From Euborellia annulipes (taxonomy: Eukaryota > Arthropoda > Insecta > Dermaptera > Anisolabididae), in assembly GCA_023213315.1 (NCBI GenBank), contig JAKCPI010024975.1, positions 1-64,000 on the forward strand: 64,000 nucleotides of DNA, in the 5' to 3' direction. Below, in pieces: positions 1 to 10,659 of the stretch (position 1 is the stretch's first letter; the number at the start of each line of letters is the position of its first letter). Below the pieces are notes generated by a model, which saw only the letters and a program-made list of their open reading frames with translations, did not search any database and was not told where the DNA came from. The position numbers were made by a program, and so were the translations under genes.

Positions 1-112
1 TAAGTCGCACCTTTGGCAAGGAAGGGACTTTGTCTAAGGCCCGATTGCCTTAGGTTTCTACTAAAAAATTTATTTAAATTTGAAATTTTTCGAATATTTT
101 TTTTTTTTTTAG

Positions 113-765
113 GAATTATTGACAGCGAAACGTTAGTAGAGGTAAAATGTTTACCGAGTCTAATGGAAAAAGGCCTTTCCTTAAATGAAGCTGCCGAAAA
201 AGGAAAAATTTTCCTAAAAGTAAATAGGGAGGGAAAGTTAACTATAAAAAAAGAACATGTTTATTATTTTCAGGTAATAAGATTTGAAAATAGACAAGGG
301 CGCCGCAAAACATTGGCCTAGAGGTGGGGGGGGGGAGGTACAGAAATATATTATTTACTAATATACCATAGTATAAAGTTGTTACATTCGGACACGATTT
401 TTAAATTTATTTTTCTTATGTTTATCTACTAAAAATTCAATTTTTCTTTTAATCTATAGCGGGTTGGCTATGGGGCTGCTTCTTCTTGCCCTTCTTTGCG
501 ACGCCCATGGTTATAATTATAAAAAAAAAAAACAAGTCAAATTTCTAACCCAATATTTATATTACAGATACAAGGACAAATTAACATAGCAAAAGCACAA
601 TATTGCTATTTAATTGTCTATATAAATGACGAGACACCTTTATTTGTTGAAAAGATAGAAAAAGATCTAGAATTATGGGAATGGATGCTCCCTATATTAA
701 AAGATTTCTATTTCGAGCATATGCTACCAGAACTAGCAAAAAAAAGATTGAAATCTAACTTTTAA
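113..765 (+). CDS. YqaJ / lambda-exonuclease-like nuclease, last two exons (5' part outside window)
   Basis: Two exons, 113-273 and 568-765, join in phase 0 across a GT-AG intron. The acceptor is a long T tract ending in AG at 111-112, the donor is CAG|gtaata, and the second acceptor is ttacag. The product reads GIIDSETLVEVKC..., then a Lys-rich stretch, YYFQ, and after the junction IQGQINIAKAQYC, ending KKRLKSNF and a stop at 763-765. LVEVKC supplies the E-x-K catalytic pair of the family, and YYFQ-IQGQ is its conserved glutamine motif. The WEWMLPILKDFY...LPEL tail is also typical of animal YqaJ proteins. The family is a PD-(D/E)XK exonuclease fold known from phage recombination and widespread, often multicopy, in invertebrate genomes. 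The upstream exons with the rest of the active site are outside the window. No stop or frameshift is seen. It could be a host gene or cargo of a large DNA transposon. Confidence 0.8.
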
Positions 766-1238
766 ATGGTAAGTTTTGGCTGCGGCTGAAGGATGTGTAG
801 AGGCAGAGGCAGCCTAGAAATAAAATACTCTGAATGCCACCAAACAAACCACCACCTCGACTTGAGGAGTAGGCAGATTGAGGCAGCAAAGAAGAGGTGA
901 CACAAATCAAATTTTACGTCAATCGGAGTTCATTTAGCCCCCCCCGACTCCTCTGTGAAAAAATTTCGAAATTTTTTTTTTCACCGACAGATTATAATTT
1001 TGTTGATTCTATTAAAAAACACTCGCAAAATAAATTTTACTTCATTCAAAGTTCATTAACCGCCCCCTACCCCCCTTGAAACATGTCCATTTAGGTGAGA
1101 GAGTATTGGCGCGCGCCCGAGACGACTTCTTATATTTAATATGCAATTATTTAATTTTGTTGAAATAATTTGATTAGAAAATAATAAAACAAGAAATTAA
1201 ATACCAATATTTACTTAAAAGTACTAAAAAATAATAAA
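766..1238. other. Downstream flank of the YqaJ gene, no gene seen
   Basis: Mixed-composition DNA with short C runs near 940 and 1070 and an isolated GC-rich patch (gcgcgcccgag) near 1110. No polyadenylation signal can be assigned with confidence, and no repeat boundary was recognised. Confidence 0.4.
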
Positions 1239-1890
1239 TTTTGTTGATATTTCCTTCTTTTTTACAGTCGGGATAAAAATGCCTCCTTTCTGCTCCTGCT
1301 CCTACTCACAACGTTGAAGAAATGGCTTTTGGTCTCCCTCAACGATTATTATGACAGTTTACTATTAGCATTACAGCCCTTTCAGTTGTATCATTCACAG
1401 CTTTTAGAGAAAGAACTGTTCCTTTGACTTCTAATTATGAAGCGTTGCTCCGCCACGAGAGAGTATTCTCTTCAAGAAGGTGTGTTACTCTACCTAATCT
1501 TTTTACAAAATCCTATTGACTTTTCTTCTTTAAATTACTTATCATCTTTTGGATGGTGAAGCTGACGTCCAAACAAAAACAAAGATGATAAGTAATTTAA
1601 AGAAGAAAAGTCAATAGGATTTTGTAAAAAGATTAGGTAGAGTAACACACTTCTTGAAGAGAATACTCTCTCGTGGCGGAGTAACGCTTCATAATTAGAA
1701 GTCAAAGGAACAGTTCTTTCTCTAAAAGCTGTGAATGATACAACTGAAAGGGCTGTAATGCTAATAGAAAACTGTCATAATAATCGTTGAGGGAGACCAA
1801 AAGCCATTTCTTCAACGTTGTGAGTAGGAGCAGGAGCAGAAAGGAGGCATTTTTATCCCGACTGTAAAAAAGAAGGAAATATCAACAAAA
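1239..1890. repeat. Near-perfect 650-bp palindrome (foldback)
   Basis: Left arm 1239-1549 and right arm 1581-1890 are reverse complements with only a few differences by eye: a T/A near 1372, a T/C near 1452 and a 1-base indel near 1482. They are separated by a 31-base spacer. The outer ends read TTTTGTTGAT / ATCAACAAAA. It contains the GCTCCTGCTCC motif that other foldbacks here carry near their outer ends. No coding potential was seen. Such high arm identity suggests recent formation or gene conversion. Confidence 0.9.
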
Positions 1891-2100
1891 AGAGAGGGCT
1901 AGTATTGTCACATTTTGTCTGAGTGACTGATATGTTTTATAAATTGTTCTAGATTTGATAAAATTTAAAAATTGTAACTTTTACATTCTCTGTGGGTTGT
2001 GAGTTTGTATTGTTGTGTTTGTATGTGTATTGTTATTAGGCATTTGTAATTGGGCGCTGCCCGTTTATAAGAAATAAATATCTTATTTTGTACTAAAGAA
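1891..2100 (+). mobile_element. Probable LINE 3' tail
   Basis: A TG-rich stretch followed by TTGTAATTGGGCGCTGCCCG and AAATAAATA resembles the 3' end seen at 56950-57049 (TGTAATTGGACGCTACCGTC, then an AATA-repeat tail). The shared motif and position before an A-rich tail suggest two copies of a related non-LTR retrotransposon 3' UTR. No reverse transcriptase sequence is attached. Confidence 0.4.
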
Positions 2101-2470
2101 CAAGATTGTAACTACACGAGATTATTATTGTGTTTTGACTTTTAGATACCAAACCTAAGAATATATTGTATATATATATATATATTCTAAAAGTGTTTTA
2201 TTTCATATTCTTTCCTTTTCTTTTCAGCAAGTGATTAAGAATTTTTATTAAAATCAAATGAAATAAATTTGGCTGCATTCTTCTTTGGAAATTATTCCTT
2301 ATTATCTTGAACTTTAATTTTCTTTTTCACACTCACAAACACACAGTATTTTCGCGCAAATTATATAAATAAATTTTAAATTGATAGTTTAGGCCTTTGG
2401 GTTAAAATCCAATAATTTATGAGACGATAAGAGAAATTATTCAGCAATATAAGGACCTCTTTATTCTTTT
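2101..2470. other. AT-rich spacer with short (TA)n
   Basis: Contains an alternating TA run near 2165-2190 and otherwise unremarkable AT-rich sequence. No gene or element end recognised. Confidence 0.4.
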
Positions 2471-2613
2471 AGAAGCAAAAAGCCATTGGATACCAAATGG
2501 CTTAAATAAGAATGCCTGGACCCTAATATAGATAAATTCATAAATAACGGTTATCGTCAAATTCTTATAAGGCCTAAGTTGCCGAAAAGACTGTGTGAAT
2601 GTGTGTGTGCAGG

Positions 2614-2892
2614 CAGTGGCGTCATTTCAACTTTTTCTTGGGGGGGGGGGGGCAAATTTTTTTCTTGGGGGGGGCAAACATTTTTTTTTTCTTAAAATTT
2701 ACTTACAAATGGGTACTCAAATTTAGCCAAAACATATTTAATTTAATTAATTGTTTAATTTTGTACAGTTTGTATACTCGTAGATGTATTTTGGAGCATT
2801 TTATTTAGAATAATATAAAATTTTATAAAAATCAGAGCCCTTGGGGGGGGGGCAAAAGCCCCCCCTGCCCCCCCCCCCAAATGACGCCACTG
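2614..2892. mobile_element. hAT-type miniature element (CAGTGGCGTCATTT family), copy 1
   Basis: Terminal inverted repeats CAGTGGCGTCATTT / AAATGACGCCACTG are flanked by the 8-bp direct repeat TGTGCAGG (2606-2613 and 2893-2900). An 8-bp target duplication and CA..TG ends are hallmarks of the hAT superfamily. The interior is AT-rich with G and C homopolymers next to the ends and has no transposase. It sits inside the left edge of the element that follows. Confidence 0.85.
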
Positions 2893-2896
2893 TGTG

Positions 2897-3153
2897 CAGG
2901 GGCGCCGGAACGAATTTGAATCAGAGGGGGGGGGGGGGGCAAAAAATTTTAATTTAATTTAATCAAAAAAATTTGGAAAAAATGAATTTCTTGCTCTTTT
3001 AATTTTTTTTTTAATTTAGATTTTATTTTTCAAAAGTAAAAATATATCATTTTTAAAAATAAATGAAATAAAAGAAGACATATTGCCCCCCTCTGTCCCC
3101 CCCCCCCCCTATAGGATGCCAGGGTACCCTTGCCCCCAGTTCCGGGGCCTATG
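2897..3153. mobile_element. hAT-type miniature element (CAGGGGCGCCGG family)
   Basis: The left end CAGGGGCGCCGGAAC is split after its first four bases by the preceding element. The right end GTTCCGGGGCCTATG is a decayed inverted copy. The outermost flanks are TGTGTGTG on both sides (2602-2609 and 3154-3161), giving an 8-bp target duplication inside the SINE. This sets the order of insertion: SINE first, then this element, then copy 1. Confidence 0.7.
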
Positions 3154-3370
3154 TGTGTGTGAATGTGAGTGTGAATGAGAAAAAAGTGTGAATGTTTAAA
3201 AAAAAAAAAAAAAAAAAAAAAAGAAGCCAAAAGTAATATTCATATTTCATTCTCGAAAGAATATCAGATACTTTGTATTTCATTATTTTTATTTTGTTTT
3301 TGCAAACCCAATATTACATACAGATATTTATCTTTTAAAATCTCTATACATAATTATAATGCTAAAAAAA

Positions 3371-3448
3371 TAAAAATCTGGTGTGACTGGTCGCACAGCA
3401 CAGAACTTTCTCTAACCCTTCAGCAAGAAAAAGTTGTGTACTGTACTC
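3371..3448 (+). repeat. Family A terminal hairpin half
   Basis: AAATCTGGTGTGACTGGTCG followed by the CACAGCACA..ACTTTCTCT segment is the hairpin end of the ~650-bp family A. It is cut off at 3448, where a hAT-type element inserted; a matching piece (gtcacaccagatta) lies inside that element at 3673-3687. Confidence 0.6.
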
Positions 3449-3727
3449 CAAGGGCGGATACAAGGGGGGGGGGGGGGTAAAGGGGGTAATTACCCCCCCC
3501 CCCCCCGAGATCCGAAAAAAATACCTTTTTTTCGCAAAAAAATTTATTTTTAATGTAAAATTTTTAAAATTAATACTTAAAAATTTGATGTGTATTTATA
3601 TTCTGGTAAACAAGTACAGAATGCGCTTTTAAATTACCGAAATTAAAAAAAAAAATAGTGTGCTGTGCGACGAGTCACACCAGATTACCCCCCCCCCCCC
3701 CGAGAAACACCTCTGGATCCGCCCTTG
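3449..3727. mobile_element. hAT-type miniature element (CAAGGGCGGAT family), copy 1
   Basis: Ends CAAGGGCGGATACA / TGGATCCGCCCTTG are flanked by an exact 8-bp duplication CTGTACTC (3441-3448 and 3728-3735). The interior holds long G and C runs and a captured piece of the family A hairpin. A second copy with the same interior is at 35848-36109, and a fragment is near 26582-26625. Confidence 0.85.
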
Positions 3728-4750
3728 CTGTACTCTGATATATAAAATTTTCAATCATTTTGTTCGTGACGTTTTTTTATTAAATCAGCTTGAAAGTAAG
3801 ATTTTATTTAATCTTTAGTAAAAGTTCGTCAAGTTATAATACAACGGATACGAGGTTATGAAAAAGTCATACCCCTAATGTATAGAACATAAACATATAG
3901 ATAAGAGAAAGTAAAAAATAATTTTACTTTATATAAATATAATCTAATAGAAATAATAAATAATATTATAAGAGGAGAATTGAATCGTACTTGAAAGAGA
4001 ATTAATATAACATAGTTTTTTATATAAATCCATTTTAATATAATATTTCAAAAGTGCGCCTCGTAAGAAAGCAAAGATCATAAGAGAGAGAAGTAAAGTT
4101 TATATACAAAGTTTTTAGCGCTACCTGGCGGAAAAACGTTGAACTAAAATGGTTAAAAGTAGGTGATTTTATAGAAATTCTGAAAAACTGAATAACTCAA
4201 AAATAATAGATCAAAAAATTATTAAATTTTAACAAATAGATTTAAAAATTAATTACCTACCCCGTGTCATTCCCCGATTTTTTGATTAATGCCTTGTTTT
4301 TGAGTTTATTCTTGTCAAAAAAAATTTTTTTTGAGAAAATCAAAAAAAGGACAACGACAAAGGGTTAATATTTTAATTATCTTTTATTTAAAAAAAATCC
4401 GAGGTCGATATCTTCAAAATTGATCGAGTTATATGGTTTTGTAGTTGAGGCCTCTGGAACTCCCCCCTTAATATTATCATTCCATTTAGAGGGCGGTAAA
4501 TATCGTTCTAAAGTTCAAAGTTTACTTAATATGGTTTTTGAAATTATCGTACAAAAAAATAAAAATAAAAAAACAGTCAATTTATTTTGTAATATGTAAG
4601 TAAGCTGTTAGGCTAACAATTTTTTTTTTTAATTGTGTTGAAATATAATTGATTAGCTTTTTTGAAACCGTAAAAGATCAATTCATCAACTTCTGCAATA
4701 ATTAAAGGCATGAAAAATCACTTTGTCAAGATAGTTTTTAGCTAAATAAG
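3728..4750. other. AT-rich DNA, no gene seen
   Basis: No open frame of note, no element ends and no tandem structure recognised. It contains A/T homopolymers near 4313-4350 and 4620. Confidence 0.4.
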
Positions 4751-4758
4751 GTCGAGGG

Positions 4759-4840
4759 TCCGGTGGCCTGGTGCAATGGATAGCACGCCTATGCCCCGGA
4801 AAGGCGGAGATCCTGGGTTCGATTCCCGGGGGCCATGGGA
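4759..4840 (+). tRNA. tRNA-like sequence (pseudo-tRNA or SINE head)
   Basis: It has an A box TGGTGCAATGG and a perfect B box GGTTCGATTCC. The D stem GTGC/GCAC, an anticodon stem CGCCT/AGGCG and a T stem around TTCGATT can be drawn. TGGCC/GGCCA gives a five-pair acceptor stem. The anticodon loop is about 11 bases and the acceptor is short, so it does not fold as a normal tRNA. No A-rich tail is obvious. It is more likely a tRNA-derived repeat or degenerate tRNA than a working gene. Confidence 0.45.
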
Positions 4841-5671
4841 TGTTTGGCCTCATCAATAAAGAACACTCACATGTCTTGTTAAAGATAGTTTTTGTAGAAA
4901 TTTTTCCACTACATAACATTTTTTTTTTAGTGAATCGATTTTTGTAAAGTTCCGGAAAAATAATTTATTTTCTATTATAATTGTAATAATCAATCACTAA
5001 ATAACTTTATTTCCTGTAGAATAGAAGTGAAAATATGTATTATGCAAGATTAACCCCCCTATTATTATGAACTTGTTCTAATATGAAAGTTCTTAGGCCT
5101 TGAAAAGAGACGAGCGTTTTTGATAAGTCCTATCCCCTACTTTCTTGGCATTGATGATTAATGGAAGTTACAGGCCTTTTCTTACCTTTCAAACTCCATT
5201 TGTACCCTGAGAAGACAATGGGGTATATGATATATTTATTCACTTAAGTTCAGATCAAGTTCAGAATTTCAAACAAGTGTTTTATGTCAACAATTTAGCT
5301 GGGAATCAAATAGAATATGCCATTAATAACATCATCCCCTGTCTGTTTAATAGTTCCTCTCTTTTGTTTTAACTATATTAAGAATTGTCGAGAAATTTCA
5401 ACAATCTTTTTATTAAAATTGATCATAAAAAAATTAATAAATTTTTTTTTTTTATTTTTTTAAGGTCTTTTTCCGCCTCTGAGGTGATTTTGACCCCCCC
5501 CCCATTTTTTTTAAATGATTGGTTCCCAAATAAATGAAAAAAAATCCTTGGCTGGGGCGGGGAGGGGACCCCTTGCCCCAGAAGATCCCGCCAAGGGGGT
5601 TAATAAATTTCAATATCTATAAAATGCAATCCATTTATTACAATTCTACCCTTTGTATATATAATAATAAA
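4841..5671. other. AT-rich DNA with one GC-rich patch
   Basis: No gene recognised. A patch near 5490-5600 with C and G runs resembles the interior of the GC-rich miniature elements, but clear ends were not found. Confidence 0.35.
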
Positions 5672-6326
5672 TAAAAATCTGGTGTGACTACGGTATAGCA
5701 CACAACTTTCTCTTACCTTCGGTAATCAAAAGTTGTGTTTTGTGCTTGTCATGCCAGTATTTGTGTGTCGACATATATTTAGTTTCCGACAGTACGGTAC
5801 ATTCAAATTCCAAGATGTAAAATTTATACGAATAGGAAAATATTTATAATTTGTTACCATGGCAACCATTTCTCTTATTTTTCTTATGAAGAACAAGAGT
5901 AAAGTGGTCTTCAGAAGATTTCAATGGCAAAATGAGAATATACATTTTAAAGAGCATCCAAAATCTTGAATTTTAAACAAAATCTTTGGAGCGAATTTTG
6001 AGGAAATCGAAAAAAAACTGAAAAAGTATATCAGTAAAGTACTAGTACTGTTAAGCCGATTTTGATCAAAAGAGTATTTTCAAGCGCTAGGGAGGTGTCT
6101 AACTTATATAAAAAATTTCAACCTGCTAGCACAATTCCTTCATGCTTAAAATTGAACCCACACACACAGACAGACCATGTCGCGAAAACCACTTTTTTGG
6201 ATTCAGGGGACCTCAAAACTTGTATATCCATCAAAATCTCGACATTGAATTTTTGACATGAATCCAATACTTTCTCTCTATATATATTAACATATATATA
6301 GAGGTAAGAGAAAGTAAAAATAAATT
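5672..6326 (-). mobile_element. Family A element, near full length
   Basis: It runs from a hairpin end (AAATCTGGTGTGACTACGG ... cttgtcatgccagta) to the other terminus CTTTCTCTC..TATATAGAGGTAAGAGAAAGTAAAA. Orientation is defined here with the TAAGAGAAAGT terminus as the left end. Shared landmarks are the GTACTAGTAC palindrome, a GTTTTGAGGTCCCC box and a CCATGGCAACC box. No transposase was seen. Both termini contain the CTTTCTCTTACC word. The class is unresolved; a Helentron-like non-autonomous element is one possibility. Confidence 0.75.
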
Positions 6327-6774
6327 AAAAATTCTGTATCAAACAAAAATCTTGTCAGTTTTTTTTTTGTAATTATATGCTAAAAAATTGTAATTTTATA
6401 TTTCCTTTTTTTTATCACAATTCATCATAAAGTTTATTTCTTTTTCAAAAGTTTTGCTATCAATATTTAAATATAATGTCTTAAAGAAGAAAGGAGTCAT
6501 AATTTATATGATAAAATCCAGTTAAAATAATGAAATTAATATTGAATATGCTTGGAGGAGAAAGCATAAAATAAATTGATGAGATTTTTAAAAAGATCCT
6601 TAGTGACCTAATATTCGAAATATAATAAAAAGTAATAATAATTTATAGCTAAACAACTAGGATATTTCAGCATCTTTAAAGAGTGAATGAGATCGAAAAA
6701 TTAAAGAGTACATAACAATAGAAGGGACAAAGAGTTAAAAAAAAAATGAAAAACCAAGCAAAAGTTCATCTTAA
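6327..6774. other. AT-rich spacer
   Basis: No gene or repeat boundary recognised. Confidence 0.35.
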
Positions 6775-7412
6775 AAAAAATCTGGTATGATGGTGGCACA
6801 GCATACAGGTAATTAAAAGTTGTATTCTGTGCTTGTCACATCATATTTTTTATGCCAACATATATTTAGTGTGTGGTACATTAAAGATGTAATATTTATA
6901 AATAGAGAAAAATATCTATATTTTACAACAAAATATAGATATTTTTATATAGAGATGTCCTCGTAACCATTTCTCCTATCTTTTCTATGAACGACAAGAA
7001 TGAAGTGGGCTTCAAACAATTTTGTCTACAAAATGAGAATATACATTTTAAAGAGCACCTAAAAAATAATTGATTTTTAAATTTTTTTCAAGATCGTTAG
7101 AGTGAATTTTGAGAAAATTAAAAAAAAAGTACATTAGGAAAATGCTAGTATTTTTTGGCCGATTTCGTTCAAAATTTTATTTTTACGCCTAACTTAAATA
7201 TAAAATTTCAACCTCGTAGCTCATTTCCTTCATAATTTATTTTGTACACATACACAGAATATTTTTTGCGGGACCTACTTTTTTGAACTCAGAGGATCAC
7301 AAAACGTGTACTTCCATCAAAATCTCAACATCCAATTTTTGACATAATCCAATACTTTCTCTCTCTATATGTACGCCTATATATAATGTATATAGGTAAG
7401 AGAAAGTAAAAA
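6775..7412 (-). mobile_element. Family A element, diverged copy
   Basis: Same order of landmarks as the copy at 5672-6326: hairpin end AAATCTGGTATGA, internal GGCCGATTT and GTTAGAGTGAATTTTGAG segments, and terminus TATAGGTAAGAGAAAGTAAAA. It has more substitutions and small deletions, so it is probably older. Confidence 0.7.
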
Positions 7413-8611
7413 TATTTGATTAATGAATATTATTATACCTGGTAGACTAAATATATTTTATCGATTGAAAAATTTGAAAAAATTCGGCATAAATTTAAGG
7501 TCAAATAACTCAAAACTATTTGACATATCAAATGAAAGTCACTTTTATATAACTATTATATTATGCTCTAAAAGAATCTGAAATTTTTGCGACAGAGAGG
7601 CAGAATTATATTATATTAGGCTACCTTAACAAACGGAGTTCGTTGATTAGAAAAAGTTTCATTTTATATACAAGATTAATTTTATTTTTTAATTCCCTTG
7701 TCATATTCAATTATAATTAATTAGAAAATTATTGATCCGAAAAAAAAAATAATTAATAAAAAAATTGATATGTAAATATTTTTCTGTAGAATTTTATTTT
7801 ATGTAATAGACTTAGGGATACTTGCGAACAATATCCATAATGGTCTATTGATCGCTTTTGGGCCAATTGAATCAATACGTGCCGTTATTATATCGTAATT
7901 AACCCCAAGGGGTGGGGGTTGGATCCGTGCCTCCCTCCTCAACCCTCAAATTGCACGTCCCACAGCTGGCGTTGTTCAGTGTATTGGCACGCTTCCATCA
8001 GAGGGGGAGGGGAGGGAGGGGGGCAACAACCCCAAAGGGGGCTCGATACTCTACTACCTTCTATTCTTGACTAGTGAGCAAGACACATCACTCGTAGTTA
8101 TTGGACAACACTATTAGTCCCCACTCTGTGTGGTATTTGGAATGGGGAGGAACATTCCGTTCCGAGTCGGTTTGCAAATTGCGACATTCATTTTGACTCT
8201 TCTCTTTTACCGGCCAGAGAGAAAGAGAACGTTTAATTAATTTTAAGTAAAATCCCATTTTCTAAATTTCCAATTATTTTTTTATTTTATTTTTATTATT
8301 TTCTTTTTTTTTTTTTGGAAATAAATGAAGAGAAAAATAAATGCAAACGAGATTCCACTTTTTTTTTTATTAAATGAGTTGTAGAAAATAGCATAGGTCT
8401 ACATAGTCTATTTTTGTACCTCAATTCATATAAAATATTCAAATTTTAACGACCCACCAACAGTCGATTAAGTTTTACTTGTATAACAATGTTTATAAAT
8501 CGATTGTTTCTCTAATAATACTTTGGTAGTAAATTTTTTTAAAAGATAAAATATTATGGTGATGTTTACAAGGGTAGATTCAGAAGAGTATTTCGGTGGG
8601 GGGAGGTTTGG
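7413..8611. other. Non-repeat DNA with a GC-richer island at about 7890-8230
   Basis: The flanks are AT-rich. The island has mixed composition (for example acgtcccacagctggcgttg) unlike its surroundings, with no long open frame and no repeat relationship noticed within the window. It may be conserved non-coding or old unique DNA; function unknown. Confidence 0.35.
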
Positions 8612-8912
8612 ATTGAAATTTAAAAATCAATTATTTTTTAGATGCTCTTTCAAATGTATATTCTCATTTTGCTCTCAAAATTGTTTAAAGCACACTTTAT
8701 TCTTGTACATCATAGGAAGGATAGGAGAAATGGTTGCCATTGTAGCAAAATATAAATATTGCCCATGTTTATAAATTTTACATCTTGAATTCTAATATAT
8801 CGGCGGAAACTAAATATTTCTCGACACAAAAAATCTGGTGTGAAAAGCACAGAAGACAACTTTCGATTACTGAAGGTAAGAGTGCTGTGAGATCAGTCAC
8901 ACCAGATTTTTT
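8612..8912 (+). mobile_element. Family A element, hairpin-side half
   Basis: It begins in the TTTAGATGCTCTTTCAAATG segment and ends in the hairpin AATCTGGTGTGAAAAGCACA ... GATCAGTCACACCAGATTTT. The other terminus is missing. Confidence 0.7.
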
Positions 8913-9060
8913 TACATTACCGGTAATTGAAATAATTATAAAAAATCCGATAAAAACTGTCAAATTAAGTTTATTTTTAAAGGATCCAGTTTTTTTTTTT
9001 TTTTTTTAACTTCATCAGAAGTTTTTTCTAAACAAAAAAACTACCACAAAAATAAAGCCT

Positions 9061-9830
9061 ATTGCTCTTTGATCTCATAAATTATTTATTGTTCTTTTAG
9101 GCTAATCGCTTAAATCAATCAATTAATGAAGACTATTAAATCGTTAAAATGCCAGTAAAGATTTGTTTAATGAATTAGTTCCTCTTTAAAAGCAATTAAA
9201 ATTTCAAAACCCACCATTCTTTTATGTTTGGGATTTCGAAAATTTCAAATACGGATAGATTGGACACAAGAGAAACTGACAAATAATAGTTTTATACTTT
9301 CTCTTACCTATGTATATATGTAATATATAATATATAGAGAGAGGAAGTATTGGATTCATGTCAAAAATTCGAGATTTTGATGGATATACACGTTTTGAGG
9401 TCCCCTGAATAAAAATAGGTAAGAGAAAGTAAAAAGTGGTTTTCGTGTCATGGTCTGTCTGTGTGTGTTAAATTTTAAGCATGAAGGAATTGAGCTACGA
9501 GGTTGAAATTTTATATTTAAATTTTGTACTCTCCTGGAGTGCGGAAATAAGCTTTTAAACAAAATCGGCCAAAGGGTACTAATACTTTACTGATGTACTA
9601 ACTTTTTCAGTTTTTTTTTCGATTTTCTTAAAATTCGCTCAAACGATTTTCATTTACAATTAATTATTTTTTAGATCCTTTTTAAATGTATATTCTCATT
9701 TTGCCATTGAAATATTCTGAAGACCACTTTACTTTTGTACTTCATAGGAAGGATAGAAGAAATGGTTGCCATGGTATCAAATTATAAATATTTATATTCA
9801 TACTTATAAATTTTACATGTTGAATTCAAA
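9061..9830. repeat. Direct duplication, copy 1 (partner 11702-12470)
   Basis: From attgctctttgatctc to the catgttgaattc segment, this matches 11702-12470 almost base for base, with single-base differences and short indels in T runs. The unit contains about 235 bp of unique DNA plus most of a family A element. The copies lie 2,641 bp apart in direct orientation. Because the boundaries do not coincide with element ends, this looks like a segmental duplication rather than two insertions. Confidence 0.85.
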
Positions 9831-9955
9831 TATTCCCTACTGCCGGGAACTAAATACATGTCGACACAAAAATCTGGTGTGACAAGCACAGTACACAACT
9901 TTCGATTACCGAAGGTAAGAGAAAGTTGTGTGCTGTGCGCCAGTCACACCAGATT
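9296..9955 (+). mobile_element. Family A element, near full length
   Basis: It starts TACTTTCTCTTACCTATG and ends in the hairpin AAATCTGGTGTGACAAGC ... GCCAGTCACACCAGATTTT. A copy of the terminal word AATAGGTAAGAGAAAGTAAAA's core (TAAGAGAAAGT) is embedded near 9417-9434 where other copies read straight through, so it carries a small internal rearrangement. The same rearrangement is in the duplicated copy at 11936, showing that it predates the duplication. Confidence 0.8.
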
Positions 9956-10076
9956 TTATAAAATTTATTTCATTTGAGAGAAAGATTAACTCAAGATGCC
10001 AACCTATGAATTATACAATGTTGTCACATTTTCAGTCTATTTTACAACAACGAATTATTAATATTTAATAATTTTT

Positions 10077-10112
10077 TTACTTTCTCTTACCTATGTATAT
10101 ATGTAATATATT
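10077..10112 (+). repeat. Solo family A terminus
   Basis: TTACTTTCTCTTACCTATGT followed by an AT run matches the family A end, with no interior attached. Confidence 0.5.
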
Positions 10113-10271
10113 GTAAACATACATTTGGAAAAATACTGATTAAATTTTTATAATCGTTGTTTTCTTCCATAATTCTTCCGGTTGATAGAAAAGACATTTC
10201 TATTTTCTCAAGGCGATTGTTCATTTCAGCAAACATACTTCTGTGAACGCTTTCAAAAGACATTAATTTAT
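10113..10271 (-). pseudogene. Possible coding exon, unidentified
   Basis: On the minus strand a T tract ending in TAG at 10274-10272 precedes an open frame reading DKLMSFESVHRSMFAEMNNR and then LEKIEMSFLST. The composition is protein-like and predicts a short coiled coil. It runs directly into a family A terminus at 10112, so its 3' side may be truncated. It may pair with the open frame at 10469-10654, but no clean junction was found. Function unknown; possibly a transposon- or MADF/SANT-like remnant. Confidence 0.25.
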
Positions 10272-10468
10272 CTAAAAAAAAAAAAAAATTTGTCACCTCA
10301 TGAATTTCGTTGGAACACAAATACATCTTCTCAGGTCAAAAGCTGAATGCAGACTAAAGCTAGAAAGCGGTCAGTTTTAGCAGGCAGGTAGGGTCTATCC
10401 CTTTACAAAGGCCATTGACATTTTTGAATACAATGACGCTGGGTTTTTCCACAAATTTGTTTTATTTT

Positions 10469-10654
10469 TTATTTTTTTTCCATTCCAGCTATCTTTTTGT
10501 CAATTCTAAGCCACTGTCCGCATTCCATTCGTCTAAATTTTAAGAGCATTTTAATTAGGCGATTTTCTAATATGTTATTACAATCATCATATAAATTGTG
10601 ACAAGATTGCATTTCTTCTTGGTATATCAAACGAGCTCTTTTATAAACATGCAA
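10469..10654 (-). pseudogene. Possible coding exon, unidentified
   Basis: A minus-strand open frame reading KRARLIYQEEMQSCHNLYDD followed by a Leu/Lys/Arg-rich stretch and ending GMEKK before a stop. It looks more protein-like than the surrounding spurious frames, with few homopolymer-encoded residues. No domain was recognised. Confidence 0.25.
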
Positions 10655-10659
10655 TTATA

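Larger units (their letters stand above)
2481..3221 (+). mobile_element. 5'-truncated tRNA-derived SINE (family S1) split by nested hAT miniature elements
   Basis: The SINE body starts at the 'agccattggatacc' segment, continues to 2609, and resumes near 3154 with gtgtgaatgtgagtgtg, ending in a long A tail. It lacks the tRNA head. It is flanked by AGAAGCAAAA (2471-2480) and AGAAGCCAAAA (3222-3232), a plausible target duplication. A 5' truncation together with a target duplication implies LINE-type target-primed insertion. The interior is interrupted by two hAT-type miniature elements listed separately. Confidence 0.75.

Noticed and set aside
1700..1800. Hammerhead motif in the 650-bp palindrome
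   Set aside because: CUGAAAG and GAAAAC occur in order but the core is wrong at two or more positions and stem II is unconvincing.
4759..4840. Functional tRNA gene
   Set aside because: Good A and B boxes but an 11-base anticodon loop and a short acceptor stem; more likely a tRNA-derived repeat.
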